IMG/VR virus record: IMGVR_UViG_3300028398_000003 | Location: 1-46,056 of that record | Reading direction: 5' to 3' (one strand) | DNA: 46,056 nucleotides | From: a virus | Shown here: in pieces, positions 23,217 to 31,222 of the stretch | Layout of the letters: each line of letters starts with the position of its first letter | Position numbering within the stretch: the first letter of the stretch is position 1 | The notes under the pieces: model-generated | The model's database searches: none | What the model was told of the DNA's origin: nothing | Seen by the model: only the letters and a program-made list of their open reading frames with translations | Position numbers and translations under genes: made by a program

Positions 23217-24118
23217 TGATACCCTACATAACTATTAAAATACCTGTACCGTATATGAATAAACTCCTAAAGAGTAACAAGAACAAATTCCACGCATTTA
23301 CTGAATGGTTAGCCGTAAACGAGCAGATAGAATTTGGTATCCTAGAGAAGATGCACTCTCTCAAGTTTTTTCAAGAGAGCTGGGGACAATGGGAAAGAGG
23401 GAAATGTATAAAATTAAAATCTAGCCAACTGGTTAGAAATTGGCTAGAAGAGTTTGAAATGGAAATGGAAAAAGCAGATGCTTCATGGAGCTTGAGACGA
23501 TGGGAACGCTCTGCTAGAGCTAGAAATAACTCTCTGCCAAATAGCTCTGCTCAAAAACAGACTGCACCCCAACTGCACCCCAACTGCACCCCAAAAGTGC
23601 CTTTAAACGCCGATATAAAGGCATCTGGAAAAACAGACTGCACCCCAACTGCACCCCAACTGCACCAAAAGAATATATATGATGATGATGGGGGAGATTT
23701 TGAAGAAAAAAAATGGATTAGAGAATTTGAAAATCTATTTATGTCATATAGAGCTTTTAATGCTAAATATGCAGGTAAAAAAGCTGAAGCGTTGAATACT
23801 TATATTGCTTTTAGAAAAAAAGGCAACAGCATAACAGTTCAAGAATTGAAAAAAGCAATAATCTTCTACATGAAAGATAAAGATATTAAAAAGAAAAATG
23901 GATTTAAGAGTTTTATTGAAAATGAACTATATTTTCAATATGTAGATAAAAACATAAATTTTAAATTAGATAATGGGAAAATTGTCAATGGTATATGGAG
24001 TTATACAGAAGAGATTCTGTATGTAGAAAATAAAGCATTTGGAGCATTAAATAGAGAGAGATTTCAATCTTATTTACAAAATGGCAAAATTGAATTATTA
24101 GATGAGAGGGTAGCGTAG
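23216..24118 (+). CDS. Replication initiator (lambda O-like), gene contains the origin
   Basis: 300 aa. The N-terminal 100 residues look like a winged-helix DNA-binding domain of phage initiators. Residues 105-150 are a low-complexity linker encoded by the iterons. The C-terminal half (about 160-250) reads like the helical replisome-organiser domain (FMSYRAFNAKYAGKKAEALNTY, FKSFIENELY). Domain order, internal iterons and adjacency to a DnaB helicase parallel lambda gene O. The start codon overlaps the helicase stop (TAATG). The specific family is inferred, not matched. Confidence 0.72.
   Translation: MIPYITIKIPVPYMNKLLKSNKNKFHAFTEWLAVNEQIEFGILEKMHSLKFFQESWGQWERGKCIKLKSSQLVRNWLEEFEMEMEKADASWSLRRWERSARARNNSLPNSSAQKQTAPQLHPNCTPKVPLNADIKASGKTDCTPTAPQLHQKNIYDDDGGDFEEKKWIREFENLFMSYRAFNAKYAGKKAEALNTYIAFRKKGNSITVQELKKAIIFYMKDKDIKKKNGFKSFIENELYFQYVDKNINFKLDNGKIVNGIWSYTEEILYVENKAFGALNRERFQSYLQNGKIELLDERVA
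23561..23669 (+). repeat. ori: Replication origin: six 11-bp iterons in two triplets
   Basis: ACTGCACCCCA occurs at 23561, 23572, 23583, 23637 and 23648, with a diverged sixth copy at 23659. The two triplets are 76 bp apart and separated by an inverted repeat TGCCTTTA/TAAAGGCA (23598-23605 with 23616-23623). Because 76 is not a multiple of three, the triplets are read in different frames (QTAPQLHPN versus TDCTPTAPQL), so selection is on DNA. An AT-rich stretch follows from 23667, suitable for unwinding. Confidence 0.8.
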
Positions 24119-24646
24119 ATGAGTGGATTAAAACAATTGTCTCTTTTTGGAGAGTTTAAATTAACAAAGCAAGATAAAAAAATAATAAATCTATTGTTCT
24201 TCAAAGAATATTTTTTTACAAGATTAACTGGAAGATGGGAGATAAAAGACGGGAAAATCTTCTATGAGTACAACGGGGAGAGTTATCAAATTTATTGTTT
24301 ATACAGAAATGGTTTGAAACCTACTGTGTCAGATATAGAAAATCTGAACATATCAGAAGAATGTAAAGAGAATTTTTTACTTGCTATGAAAAGAGTTGGA
24401 GTTATGAATGCTTATAATATTGTAGAAAAATACAATAAACCGACTTGGATTAGTGCATCTAATCCAAAGAGAAAGCTAACTGATGATGAGTTAGCAAGAA
24501 TAATAGATATAGTAGATATGTTTATTATAAACTCTCTTTACATAGAAGAGAGTGAAGAGAGTGTGCCAGGCTGTCATGATGGCAACTGTTTAGAAAAGAA
24601 CATATTAAAGGGAACACTCTCTTTTAACAGCAAAGAGAGCTGGTAA
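24119..24646 (+). CDS. Hypothetical replication-associated protein with a clamp-binding motif
   Basis: 175 aa. Residues 6-10 read QLSLF, matching the bacterial sliding-clamp binding consensus QL[SD]LF, followed by GEF. The rest is mixed alpha/beta: WEIKDGKIFYEYNGESYQIY, and ISEECKENFLLAMKRVGVMNAYNIVEKY resembles a helix-hairpin segment. The ATG directly follows the initiator's stop. It may couple phage replication to the host beta clamp, or sequester the clamp. Family unknown. Confidence 0.68.
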   Translation: MSGLKQLSLFGEFKLTKQDKKIINLLFFKEYFFTRLTGRWEIKDGKIFYEYNGESYQIYCLYRNGLKPTVSDIENLNISEECKENFLLAMKRVGVMNAYNIVEKYNKPTWISASNPKRKLTDDELARIIDIVDMFIINSLYIEESEESVPGCHDGNCLEKNILKGTLSFNSKESW

Positions 24647-24653
24647 AAACTAA

Positions 24654-24670
24654 AATCCTCTATGAGGATT
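24654..24670 (+). other. Hairpin after the replication operon
   Basis: AATCCTC (24654-24660) and GAGGATT (24664-24670) with a TAT loop, eight bases after the stop codon. The following bases are AT-rich but not a T-run, so it may be a weak terminator or an mRNA end-stabiliser. Confidence 0.45.
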
Positions 24671-24712
24671 ATAAATATTCATAAAACTCTAATTGAATAT
24701 ATCTTTCGCTAT

Positions 24713-24922
24713 TTATAGAGCGTCTGGTGATACTTTTTCAAAGAAATCATTCATAATTTCTTTGAAATTTTCTTGAGAGTATATTAACTCTTCTACTATT
24801 TCTCCCAAACTTTTCCCTGTCATGTCTTTTATATGCTCTACATAAAATGTAGCATATAGAGACATATAGATACCTCTCGTCTCTTTTCTCCTAAAGGCTT
24901 TTGGCACGAATGTTTCACTCAT
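24713..24922 (-). CDS. Small hypothetical protein, possibly RHH-like
   Basis: 69 aa on the minus strand between replication and lysis genes, with AGGAG seven bases before its ATG. IYMSLYATFYVEHIKDMTGK then SLGEIVEELI could be a ribbon-helix-helix fold, but this is uncertain. Its opposite orientation and own upstream AT-rich region suggest a separately expressed gene, perhaps in the prophage. Confidence 0.6.
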   Translation of the reverse strand: MSETFVPKAFRRKETRGIYMSLYATFYVEHIKDMTGKSLGEIVEELIYSQENFKEIMNDFFEKVSPDAL

Positions 24923-25029
24923 TTTATCTCCTATTTTTTTTTGTTTCTTATTTTTAAATATCTGCTTATTAACTTAATTCTTTATATATATTATTATATC
25001 TAAAATAAATAATAATATTAAGGTTTTAT

Positions 25030-25440
25030 ATGGTAGATGAAGCAATTAAAGTCGTAAGTGAAACCAAAATTTCAGCTAGTGGAATTTTATTGGCTAGTAG
25101 TGGCTCTGCTATGACTTATGGGGCATTGACAGTTAGTTACCAAGATTTAGTTTTAGGCTTTGCTGGTTTTCTTCTTTCTGTATTTTCTTACTATTATGAG
25201 TATAGCCATAGTACAGAAGAGAAAAATAGGCATCAGGTCTTTTCGGAGATGTTTAAGCATCTCATCTTTGGTACTTTTGCATTTCCTGCAATGTATAGTT
25301 TTATGCTACTTAAGTTTCATTTTTCTTTTTCCATTAACATTTTTGTTGCAGTTGTTGTTTCTTATTCAATTATGAAGTTTGTAAGTGTTGGCGTAAGTGG
25401 TAGCGTTGCTTTAATTAGAACTTGGCTAGGTAATAAATGA
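25030..25440 (+). CDS. Putative holin
   Basis: 136 aa, start ATG behind AAGG. Hydrophobic segments at about 14-33, 38-56, 77-95 and 100-122. The charged middle (EYSHSTEEKNRHQ) separates two halves. As the first gene of the lysis cluster, before spanins and endolysin, it most likely makes the inner-membrane lesion that releases endolysin. No specific holin class is recognised. Confidence 0.65.
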   Translation: MVDEAIKVVSETKISASGILLASSGSAMTYGALTVSYQDLVLGFAGFLLSVFSYYYEYSHSTEEKNRHQVFSEMFKHLIFGTFAFPAMYSFMLLKFHFSFSINIFVAVVVSYSIMKFVSVGVSGSVALIRTWLGNK

Positions 25441-25670
25441 TGGCTTTAATTTTCTTGAAAATGGTTATTGCTGTTTTGTTTGCTATGTCTTTTTTTCACA
25501 AGATGTATAGCCGTAGTGTTAGCATGTTTATGGTGTTGGTTATTGGGTTTTTATGGATGCTTCTGACTTCTTTTAAGATGGGAGATGTTGGTCTTTGGAT
25601 TATTGGTATTGGTTTGTTATTTATGTATTGGAGAGCAATGCAGAAACCAGCTACGGATAAGGTGTTGTGA
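25437..25670 (+). CDS. Small membrane protein (holin or antiholin)
   Basis: 77 aa with three hydrophobic stretches (about 2-20, 28-46, 50-66). The start overlaps the preceding TGA (ATGA). In this position it is a second holin or an antiholin partner of the upstream protein. Confidence 0.6.
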   Translation: MMALIFLKMVIAVLFAMSFFHKMYSRSVSMFMVLVIGFLWMLLTSFKMGDVGLWIIGIGLLFMYWRAMQKPATDKVL

Positions 25671-26023
25671 TGATTGGTAGTTTTAATTTGTTGGGATTGA
25701 TTTACAATGGTCGTAAATATATTTTAGCTCTTGGGGTTATTGTTTTGCTTTGGGGGTTAGCTCTTGGGGTTAAGGATTATTATTATGATTGGCATATTAA
25801 GCCTGTACTCGACTTACAAAAAGAGCTGAAACGGTATAAAAATGATTTAAACAGTACTCATGCTTTGTTAAGGTCTTGTGAAAATAAGAAAAAGGTTAAA
25901 GTTTTTGTAACCGAAAATAATAGTGTCTTTAATAATTTGAGAGAAACAATCAAGGAGGTTGAAGATGAAAAGAGTGGCATTGTTGAGTTTAATGACTCTG
26001 ATTATGGTTGGATGTACAAATAA
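25670..26023 (+). CDS. Inner-membrane spanin (Rz-like)
   Basis: 117 aa. One N-terminal membrane anchor (about 17-36) is followed by a periplasmic helix (VLDLQKELKRYKNDLNSTHALLRSC), the usual i-spanin design. The outer-membrane partner gene begins inside this one in another frame, as in the overlapping Rz/Rz1 arrangement. The start is the ATG in the TGATG overlap. Confidence 0.75.
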   Translation: MIGSFNLLGLIYNGRKYILALGVIVLLWGLALGVKDYYYDWHIKPVLDLQKELKRYKNDLNSTHALLRSCENKKKVKVFVTENNSVFNNLRETIKEVEDEKSGIVEFNDSDYGWMYK

Positions 26024-26321
26024 AGAGTGTAACCCTCGTGTTGAGTACTTGAAACAAAAGTTTCCAAGGTTGGAAACGGTTGAGGTTAATACTTCGGTTG
26101 AGATACCCTCATATTTAATTAAAAGAGAAAAGATTTCCATTGTTGATAAAAATGTGACAATGTCGTTAAAGACATTTAAAAAAATAAAAATGGGTGATGC
26201 GTTAAAAGTTGATTATTTAAAAAAGCGTTTGAAGCTTTTTATTTATATTTATAAAGTGCTTAATAATCAAGTGAAGAAATATAACAAGGAGTTTATAGAT
26301 GGACAGAGAAACAGCGATTAG
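25965..26321 (+). CDS. Outer-membrane lipoprotein spanin (Rz1-like)
   Basis: 118 aa, MKRVALLSLMTLIMVGC..., with a lipobox ending at the Cys near residue 17, behind GGAGG. It starts within the Rz-like gene in the +1 frame, the hallmark of spanin pairs. It is longer than classical Rz1 and lacks its proline richness. The spanins fuse inner and outer membranes after cell wall degradation, which implies a Gram-negative host. Confidence 0.75.
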   Translation: MKRVALLSLMTLIMVGCTNKECNPRVEYLKQKFPRLETVEVNTSVEIPSYLIKREKISIVDKNVTMSLKTFKKIKMGDALKVDYLKKRLKLFIYIYKVLNNQVKKYNKEFIDGQRNSD

Positions 26322-26793
26322 GAAAATAACTAAAAAGTGTAAAGAGCTTGGTGCTTCAAAGCCTGAAGCTATTCAATATGTTGTGGCAACGGTAGACCAT
26401 GAGACAGCTGGAACTTTTAAACCTGTTGAAGAGGCTTACTGGGTAAAAAATGCAGATGCTTATAGACGGCGTAAGTTTAAATATTATCCATATTATGGTC
26501 GTGGGTTTGTTCAACTTACGCATAAATACAACTATGAAAAGTTTAGTGATATTATGAACATTGATTTGGTTGAAAAGCCTGAATTGGCTTTAGAATTTGA
26601 CAACTCTCTGTTTATTTTAGTCTATGGAATGATACATGGTGTCTTTACAGGTAAGAAGCTTGATGATTATTTTAATCAAGGTGGTTCTAACTTTATTGAA
26701 GCTCGTAGAATTATAAATGGGAGTGACAAAGCAAAGAAGATAGCGTTTATGGCTCAAAATATTAGAGTGGAGTTGGTAGATGAAGTTTTATAG
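26299..26793 (+). CDS. Endolysin, GH19 chitinase/lysozyme-like
   Basis: 164 aa. VATVDHETAGTFKPVEEAYW places the catalytic-type glutamates at residues 35 and 44/45. YYGRGFVQLT (65-74) and the C-terminal ARRIINGSDKA are standard in phage GH19-like muramidases. There is no signal peptide, so export depends on the holin. ATG behind AAGGAG; the gene overlaps the o-spanin end by 23 bases. Confidence 0.85.
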   Translation: MDRETAIRKITKKCKELGASKPEAIQYVVATVDHETAGTFKPVEEAYWVKNADAYRRRKFKYYPYYGRGFVQLTHKYNYEKFSDIMNIDLVEKPELALEFDNSLFILVYGMIHGVFTGKKLDDYFNQGGSNFIEARRIINGSDKAKKIAFMAQNIRVELVDEVL

Positions 26794-27166
26794 TAATATA
26801 GATGTCTCTCCACTTTCTAATCATAGGTATATTTTAAATAGAGAGTTTAGATATAGAGATGTTGTTGTGCCTGTTGGATTTGTGACCAATGGTGCTGATA
26901 TACCAAGGGTGTTTTGGTCTTTTTATCCTCCTAATAGAAGTGATTATTTACCTGCTGTTATCGTGCATGATTATCTTTGTTCTTTTCAAGAGTTTGAAAA
27001 AGCTGATAGATATTTTAAAGAGATATTAATTGCTCTTGGTATTAGTGATTTTGATGTTTTTGTCTTGTGGGGTGGGGTTAGGATTTACTCTCTTTATATG
27101 AGAAAACCAATTAATAAGTTAAAAAAATGTTGTAGGGGTAAAATAGGGGTAAAAAGTGAAAAATAA
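26780..27166 (+). CDS. DUF1353 family protein
   Basis: 128 aa. The family signature is clear: VPVGFVTNGADIPRVFWSFY, then PAVIVHDYLC and ADRYFKEIL. DUF1353 proteins are common in phage lysis or tail regions and have no established function. A fragment of another allele of this gene type (coding SLPAVIVH) survives at 31.51 kb at the edge of the inserted cassette. Confidence 0.85.
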   Translation: MKFYSNIDVSPLSNHRYILNREFRYRDVVVPVGFVTNGADIPRVFWSFYPPNRSDYLPAVIVHDYLCSFQEFEKADRYFKEILIALGISDFDVFVLWGGVRIYSLYMRKPINKLKKCCRGKIGVKSEK

Positions 27167-27302
27167 AAAGCTTTTTAAACCCCTAAAATGTGGGGTTTTG
27201 TTTGTATTGTTAAAGAAAAGTAAGAGTTTTCTTATATTACCCTATGGTATGCCCTATATTTGGGGGTTTGCTCCTATTTTACCTATTTTTATTAGGGGTA
27301 AA
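27133..27302. repeat. TAGGGGTAAA boxes around the second recombinase promoter region
   Basis: TAGGGGTAAA occurs at 27133-27142, 27144-27153 and 27293-27302, and TTACCCTA at 27237-27244 is a near-match in reverse. The last copy doubles as the recombinase ribosome site. They may be autoregulatory or recombination sites; evidence is only the repetition. Confidence 0.4.
27177..27198 (+). terminator. Rho-independent terminator after the lysis genes
   Basis: AAACCCC (27177-27183) pairs with GGGGTTT (27192-27198), followed by TGTTTGTATTGTT. A reasonable terminator separating the lysis operon from the second recombinase. Confidence 0.6.
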
Positions 27303-27304
27303 CG

Positions 27305-28387
27305 ATGGGGGTAAAAAAAGGTTTTGTTAATTCTAAAAAATATGGTGCAAAAGTTAAGCTCTATTATCCAGCTGACCACAAGAGTAGCAAAGAGATTATC
27401 TATTATGTTACATATAAAAAAGCTGATGGAAAAAAGGAGGTCACGCCTGTTGGTAAAAAATCAAATGGTTGGAATGAGAAGAGAGCATTTAACCAAAGAG
27501 CTAAATTGATTGATAAAGATAAGTTTGGTACAGGTGTACATAATGAGTCAGTTACTGTTGGAGATTTGGCAGTTGAATATTTTGAATGGGCTGAAATTCA
27601 CAATAGGTCTTGGTTAAAAACTTTTCAAAAATATAACAAGCATTTATCTTATTTAGATGACAGAGTTGTTGTTTCTTTGAAAGATTTAGACATTACAAGG
27701 CTTCAAAAAAAGTTAAAAGATAAAAAAATGGCTGATTCCTATAATAATGATATTGTAGGGATATTGACGGCAATAGTGAACTTTGGTGTCAAAAAAGGCT
27801 TTTTAGATTTTAGCCCATTTAAGGATTTGAGAAAAATGAAGATTGATAATAGTCGTAAAAGATTTTTAAATCAAGATGAGATAAACAGACTTTATAAAGC
27901 TGTTGAAAACAATAAGTATCTTTATAATTTTGTTGTGTTGGCTCTTGGTATTGGTGCGAGAGCTGGAAGTATTTTAAAAATTAAAAAAAGTGATATTGAT
28001 TTTAAAAATATGAATATATCAATAGAGGATGTAAAAAGAGGTTCACACTACACTAATCCAATCAATCAATTGATATATGATACTTTTATAGATTTTGAAG
28101 AGGAGAGTTTGGTCGGTGGAGTTTCATACCATACTTTTTATCATGTTTTTAAAAAAGTTTTAGATGAGCTTTTCAATAAAAAATTGAAGCCAAAAGATGA
28201 GAATAGAGTGAGAATGCATACTCTTAGGCATACTTATGCTTCTCATTTAGCTCTTAACAATACTCCTTTAGACAAAATGCAAAAGCTCTTGAATCACGCA
28301 GACATCAATATGACGCTTCGGTATGCTCACTTGATGCCTGATGCTGGAGAGGAGTTTGTGAAAAAATTATATAGTGAAAGTGAGTAG
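27305..28387 (+). CDS. Second tyrosine recombinase
   Basis: 360 aa with a full catalytic set: R219 (GIGARAGSILKI), K244 (EDVKRG), H305 and R308 (MHTLRHTYAS), H331 (LLNHADINMTLRY) and nucleophile Y340. The N-terminal region carries an AP2-like or arm-binding beta segment (IIYYVTYKKADGKKEV) and a SAM-like core-binding domain. It is unlike the first integrase in sequence and sits in the late region between lysis genes and dam, with no tRNA fragment nearby. It may resolve phage genomes, or be a relic of another integrated element. Confidence 0.9.
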   Translation: MGVKKGFVNSKKYGAKVKLYYPADHKSSKEIIYYVTYKKADGKKEVTPVGKKSNGWNEKRAFNQRAKLIDKDKFGTGVHNESVTVGDLAVEYFEWAEIHNRSWLKTFQKYNKHLSYLDDRVVVSLKDLDITRLQKKLKDKKMADSYNNDIVGILTAIVNFGVKKGFLDFSPFKDLRKMKIDNSRKRFLNQDEINRLYKAVENNKYLYNFVVLALGIGARAGSILKIKKSDIDFKNMNISIEDVKRGSHYTNPINQLIYDTFIDFEEESLVGGVSYHTFYHVFKKVLDELFNKKLKPKDENRVRMHTLRHTYASHLALNNTPLDKMQKLLNHADINMTLRYAHLMPDAGEEFVKKLYSESE

Positions 28388-28392
28388 AAAGT

Positions 28393-29172
28393 ATGAAATT
28401 TAAAAGGTTAAAAGCTCCGTTTGGCTGGGTTGGTGGCAAGAGTAAATTGGCTAATGATATTGTAAAGATGATGCCTGAACATAATATGTATATTGAAGTG
28501 TTTGGTGGAGGTCTAAATGTTTTGTATGCAAAGCCTAAGATTAATTTGGAAGTAGTAAATGATATTAATGGAGAGTTGATTAATTTACATAGACATATTA
28601 AAAAGAGTCCTGAAAGTTTAAGCTTTTATCTCAAGCAATTTTTGATTAGCCGTGAATTGTTTTATGATATGAAGTTTAATAGATATAAGCCTCGTAATGA
28701 TATTGAGAGAGCGGCCATTTATTTTTATATGTTAGGTCAGAGTTTTGGTAGTATGGGTTCTACTTATGCGATGCATACCAAAAGTGGTAGAAAACCTAAA
28801 AATATTTACAAAAGTTTTCAGCAGTGGTCATTAAGACTGAGACATACGACAATTGAAAACATGAGCTTTGATAAGCTGATTGAGACTTATGATAAGGAGG
28901 GTGTGTTGTTTTATTGTGACCCTCCTTATTATAAGACAGAAAATTATTATAAAAATACAGGGGGTTTTGGAGAGGTCGAACATAGACTTTTATCAGAGAA
29001 ATTAGGCAAAATAGATGGTAAGTTTTTGGTTAGCTATAACGATTGTGCATTTATTAGAGAGCTTTATAAGGATTTTAAGATTATTAATTCTAAAGAGGTT
29101 GAATATACTCTTGGGAAGAATGTTCATAAGAAATCTAAAAAAGTTAGTGAAATTTATATCGTGAATTATTGA
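28393..29172 (+). CDS. dam: DNA adenine methyltransferase (Dam-like)
   Basis: 259 aa, class D12 N6-adenine methylase. AdoMet motif PFGWVGGKSKL (9-19), EVFGGGLNVLY (35-45) and catalytic DPPY (176-179), with the C-terminal KKVSEIYIVNY typical of the family. Probably methylates phage DNA against host restriction. Its TGA once overlapped the start of the gpZ-like gene (TGATGAAG); an insertion has since separated them, and codons from residue 217 on are duplicated at 31521. Confidence 0.92.
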   Translation: MKFKRLKAPFGWVGGKSKLANDIVKMMPEHNMYIEVFGGGLNVLYAKPKINLEVVNDINGELINLHRHIKKSPESLSFYLKQFLISRELFYDMKFNRYKPRNDIERAAIYFYMLGQSFGSMGSTYAMHTKSGRKPKNIYKSFQQWSLRLRHTTIENMSFDKLIETYDKEGVLFYCDPPYYKTENYYKNTGGFGEVEHRLLSEKLGKIDGKFLVSYNDCAFIRELYKDFKIINSKEVEYTLGKNVHKKSKKVSEIYIVNY

Positions 29173-29205
29173 TGAAGTTCTATCTCTCCTAGATAAAAAA
29201 CTTTA
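29171..29205 (+). pseudogene. Truncated duplicate of the gpZ-like gene's 5' end
   Basis: Matches 31624-31659 except for one A missing in an A-run, which breaks the frame. It directly follows dam, the ancestral position of the gpZ-like gene. The join uses the GATGAAGTT repeat found twice near the start of the intact gene, so about 30 bp were deleted between the two repeats. Confidence 0.8.
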
Positions 29206-29229
29206 TAGAACCTCTCTAAAGAAGTTCTA
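29195..29229 (-). terminator. Terminator for the minus-strand zinc-ribbon gene
   Basis: On the minus strand TAGAAC...GTTCTA (29229-29224 with 29211-29206) is followed by TAAAGTTTTTT, a plausible weak rho-independent terminator seven bases after the gene's stop. Confidence 0.5.
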
Positions 29230-29235
29230 AAAACT

Positions 29236-29535
29236 CTATATGATGGCTTCACTCCCACAGTGTGGGCAAAAAGGCTGGACTCTTGGAGTTGCAGATAATA
29301 ATAATTCCCCTCCACAGTCGTTACAACTGTGCCAATTGGTTGGGATAACAACTTCTTCCCACCCACAATCTCCATGCCAATTCTCATATTCATGGGCATT
29401 TGCTATAAAAGTGAAATACAAGTCTCCATTTTTATTTCTTCCTTTTGTGAGTACCATGCACTCATCCATATTCATATCCTTGCACTCTTCTGCAATCAAT
29501 CGTGATTCATTTTTACTCAAATCTGTCTTTTCCAT
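29236..29535 (-). CDS. Zinc-ribbon protein in the inserted cassette
   Basis: 99 aa, MEKTDLSKNESRLIAEECKD..., start at 29535 behind AAGGA; a longer frame is less likely. C-terminal CNDCGG and CPHCGS pairs form a zinc ribbon. The middle segment is beta-rich (GDLYFTFIANAHEYENWHGD). Divergent from the 243-aa gene across a shared operator region, so it may be the cassette's regulator or antitoxin-like component; this is inference. Confidence 0.7.
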   Translation of the reverse strand: MEKTDLSKNESRLIAEECKDMNMDECMVLTKGRNKNGDLYFTFIANAHEYENWHGDCGWEEVVIPTNWHSCNDCGGELLLSATPRVQPFCPHCGSEAII

Positions 29536-29599
29536 TTTTAAATCCTTAGGTTTTGATAGGTGTATTATTACATATTCTTCCCATTTTGTCAAGTGTTTT

Positions 29600-29643
29600 T
29601 AGTAAAATACTACTATTTTTTTAAATTTAGTAAAATATTACTA
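29600..29643. promoter_or_regulatory. Two 16-bp palindromic operators between divergent genes
   Basis: TAGTAAAATACTACTA (29600-29615) and TAGTAAAATATTACTA (29628-29643), spaced 28 bp, with one mismatch between them. They sit inside the 165-bp intergenic region of the divergent cassette genes, the usual architecture for autoregulation. Confidence 0.65.
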
Positions 29644-29672
29644 TTTTAAGATTTTGTTTAGGGCTTTGGTGT

Positions 29673-29678
29673 TATAAT
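29673..29678 (+). promoter_or_regulatory. -10 box for the cassette's plus-strand genes
   Basis: TATAAT, 34 bases before the 29707 ATG and 30 bases after the second operator. The operator's proximity to the presumed -35 region suggests repression. Confidence 0.5.
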
Positions 29679-29706
29679 TTTTTTATCAAAATAAAAAGGA
29701 TTGATA

Positions 29707-30438
29707 ATGGCACGATATGATACATGGTTTGATGAGGGAAGTGGTTATGACACTTCCGATGGCAATGAATTTGATGTCTATACAGGACATGAAATTCTAA
29801 GATTAAAGAGAGTTAGAAAAATACTGAAACCTTTTGAATATGAGTTATTCTCGCTTTTTATAAGCGAGAATGAGACTATTCTAAACATGCTTTTGCCTAT
29901 ATGGAATAGTAACAGCAGTCAAACAGACGTTGCAGTAAAAGCCATCTCCGATGTCAGAAATGAAATTGGGAAAGAGCTAGAGCCTTTATTGGCAAAAGTT
30001 GCTGTAATAAATGAGTATAAATTACCAATAAAGTTTGTAAAGGATATTACACCATTGTATGAAAAATGTAAGGGGAAGATGACCCCCAAAGAGAAAAAAC
30101 TATCTATAATAGATAGTTTAGAATGGGAATCAGTCAAATGGGAAGATTTTTACAAGTCAAAATATATCAATGGAGAGTGGAAAGAAATTGGGGATTCAAA
30201 AAGTTTTACATATATTGATACAAACCTATATGAACTCCTCTTAACTTTAAAAGGAGGGGTTAAGAGTGTAGATAAAAATGGAGAAGTGAGATACCATATC
30301 CCAAGAATTATAAAGATAATAGACCATCACATGACGTGGTCTAAGAAGCCGTTTACTGATTGGGAGTTTACAAAACATGAAATCAGTGACATTAAGAGAT
30401 GGTTTGATGTGAAAAAACTATTAGATTTTTTAAATTAG
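29707..30438 (+). CDS. Hypothetical cassette protein
   Basis: 243 aa, start MARYDTWFDEGSGYDTSDGN chosen at ATG 29707, six bases after AAGGA. Acidic N-terminus, helical middle, basic C-terminus (IKRWFDVKKLLDFL). No motif recognised. Eleven bases upstream of the kinase gene, so they form an operon. The pair plus divergent zinc-ribbon gene resembles a self-contained accessory module such as an exclusion or toxin-type system, but no function can be assigned. Confidence 0.7.
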   Translation: MARYDTWFDEGSGYDTSDGNEFDVYTGHEILRLKRVRKILKPFEYELFSLFISENETILNMLLPIWNSNSSQTDVAVKAISDVRNEIGKELEPLLAKVAVINEYKLPIKFVKDITPLYEKCKGKMTPKEKKLSIIDSLEWESVKWEDFYKSKYINGEWKEIGDSKSFTYIDTNLYELLLTLKGGVKSVDKNGEVRYHIPRIIKIIDHHMTWSKKPFTDWEFTKHEISDIKRWFDVKKLLDFLN

Positions 30439-30449
30439 CAAAGGATTAG

Positions 30450-31148
30450 ATGATGAACATTTTTAAAATAAACGGAGGTATAAATCTCTCTAAGTTATCA
30501 AAATTTATGGGGTATTCTCCCCAAAAACTAAAGTCTGCTAGAGACAAAGTCAAAAACTCTCTAACGGTAGAGCTTAAAGAGAAAAACCAAAAGCAATATG
30601 ACGCTTTGGTTTTAGGTGGTCTTGCGATGTATGCAAAACTAACAAAAGAGGAGATTGTAAAAATGATAAAAAAACCTACAGTTGTTATAATGGTTGGTCT
30701 TCCATGTAGTGGTAAGAGTACCTACATCAAGGAAAACTTAAAGGGGTTCAGTGTCGTTAGCTTCGACAATTACATAATGAATCGCTTTGACAAAAATAAC
30801 TACAATAATGCTTATTTAAAGTATTCAGCTTTGGGTAGAACCGAAAAAAAGCTTATCTTTTTAGAGATTCGCAATCAATATTGCGAGATGGTAATAAAAA
30901 ACGAGAACATAGTTGTCGATTTTACGAACCTTGACCCAAAAGAAATGGGTCGTAATTGGTTAGATATTCTCCCATCTAATTATAGGAAATCTGGGGTAAT
31001 GCTAACCCCACCCATGGAATTAATCCTCAATAGGAATAGCAACCGTAAAGACAAGTTTATTCCCATTGATGTCTTAAATAGCATGAAAAAGCAATTTGAG
31101 AAGAGCAACTATCAAGATATATTCGATACTCTTATTATTATCGAATAG
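30450..31148 (+). CDS. P-loop kinase (polynucleotide-kinase/AAA_33-like) in the inserted cassette
   Basis: 232 aa. Walker A GLPCSGKST at about residues 78-86; SFDNYIM near 103 holds the acceptor-binding Asp; VVDFTNLDPKEM near 150; and NRNSNRKDKFIPIDVLNSMK near 195 matches the lid and C-terminal pattern of the PNK/AAA_33 group. N-terminal 70 residues are an extra helical domain. It could phosphorylate a nucleic acid end or a small molecule. Zeta toxins share the fold, so a toxin role is possible but unproven. Confidence 0.75.
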   Translation: MMNIFKINGGINLSKLSKFMGYSPQKLKSARDKVKNSLTVELKEKNQKQYDALVLGGLAMYAKLTKEEIVKMIKKPTVVIMVGLPCSGKSTYIKENLKGFSVVSFDNYIMNRFDKNNYNNAYLKYSALGRTEKKLIFLEIRNQYCEMVIKNENIVVDFTNLDPKEMGRNWLDILPSNYRKSGVMLTPPMELILNRNSNRKDKFIPIDVLNSMKKQFEKSNYQDIFDTLIIIE

Positions 31149-31222
31149 GAAATGAGAGGGATTACCTCCCCCTGTTTTAAGGTGCATAGAGAGAAGATTG
31201 AAGATGAATCAGGAGAAAGATT

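Noticed and set aside
23561-23669. CRISPR-like array
   Set aside because: Units are 11 bp and contiguous, within a coding gene and beside DnaB; they are iterons. No CRISPR array was seen elsewhere.
29166-29399. Additional minus-strand frame over the zinc-ribbon gene end
   Set aside because: It covers the same DNA as the zinc-ribbon protein in another frame, lacks a ribosome site and shows no motif.
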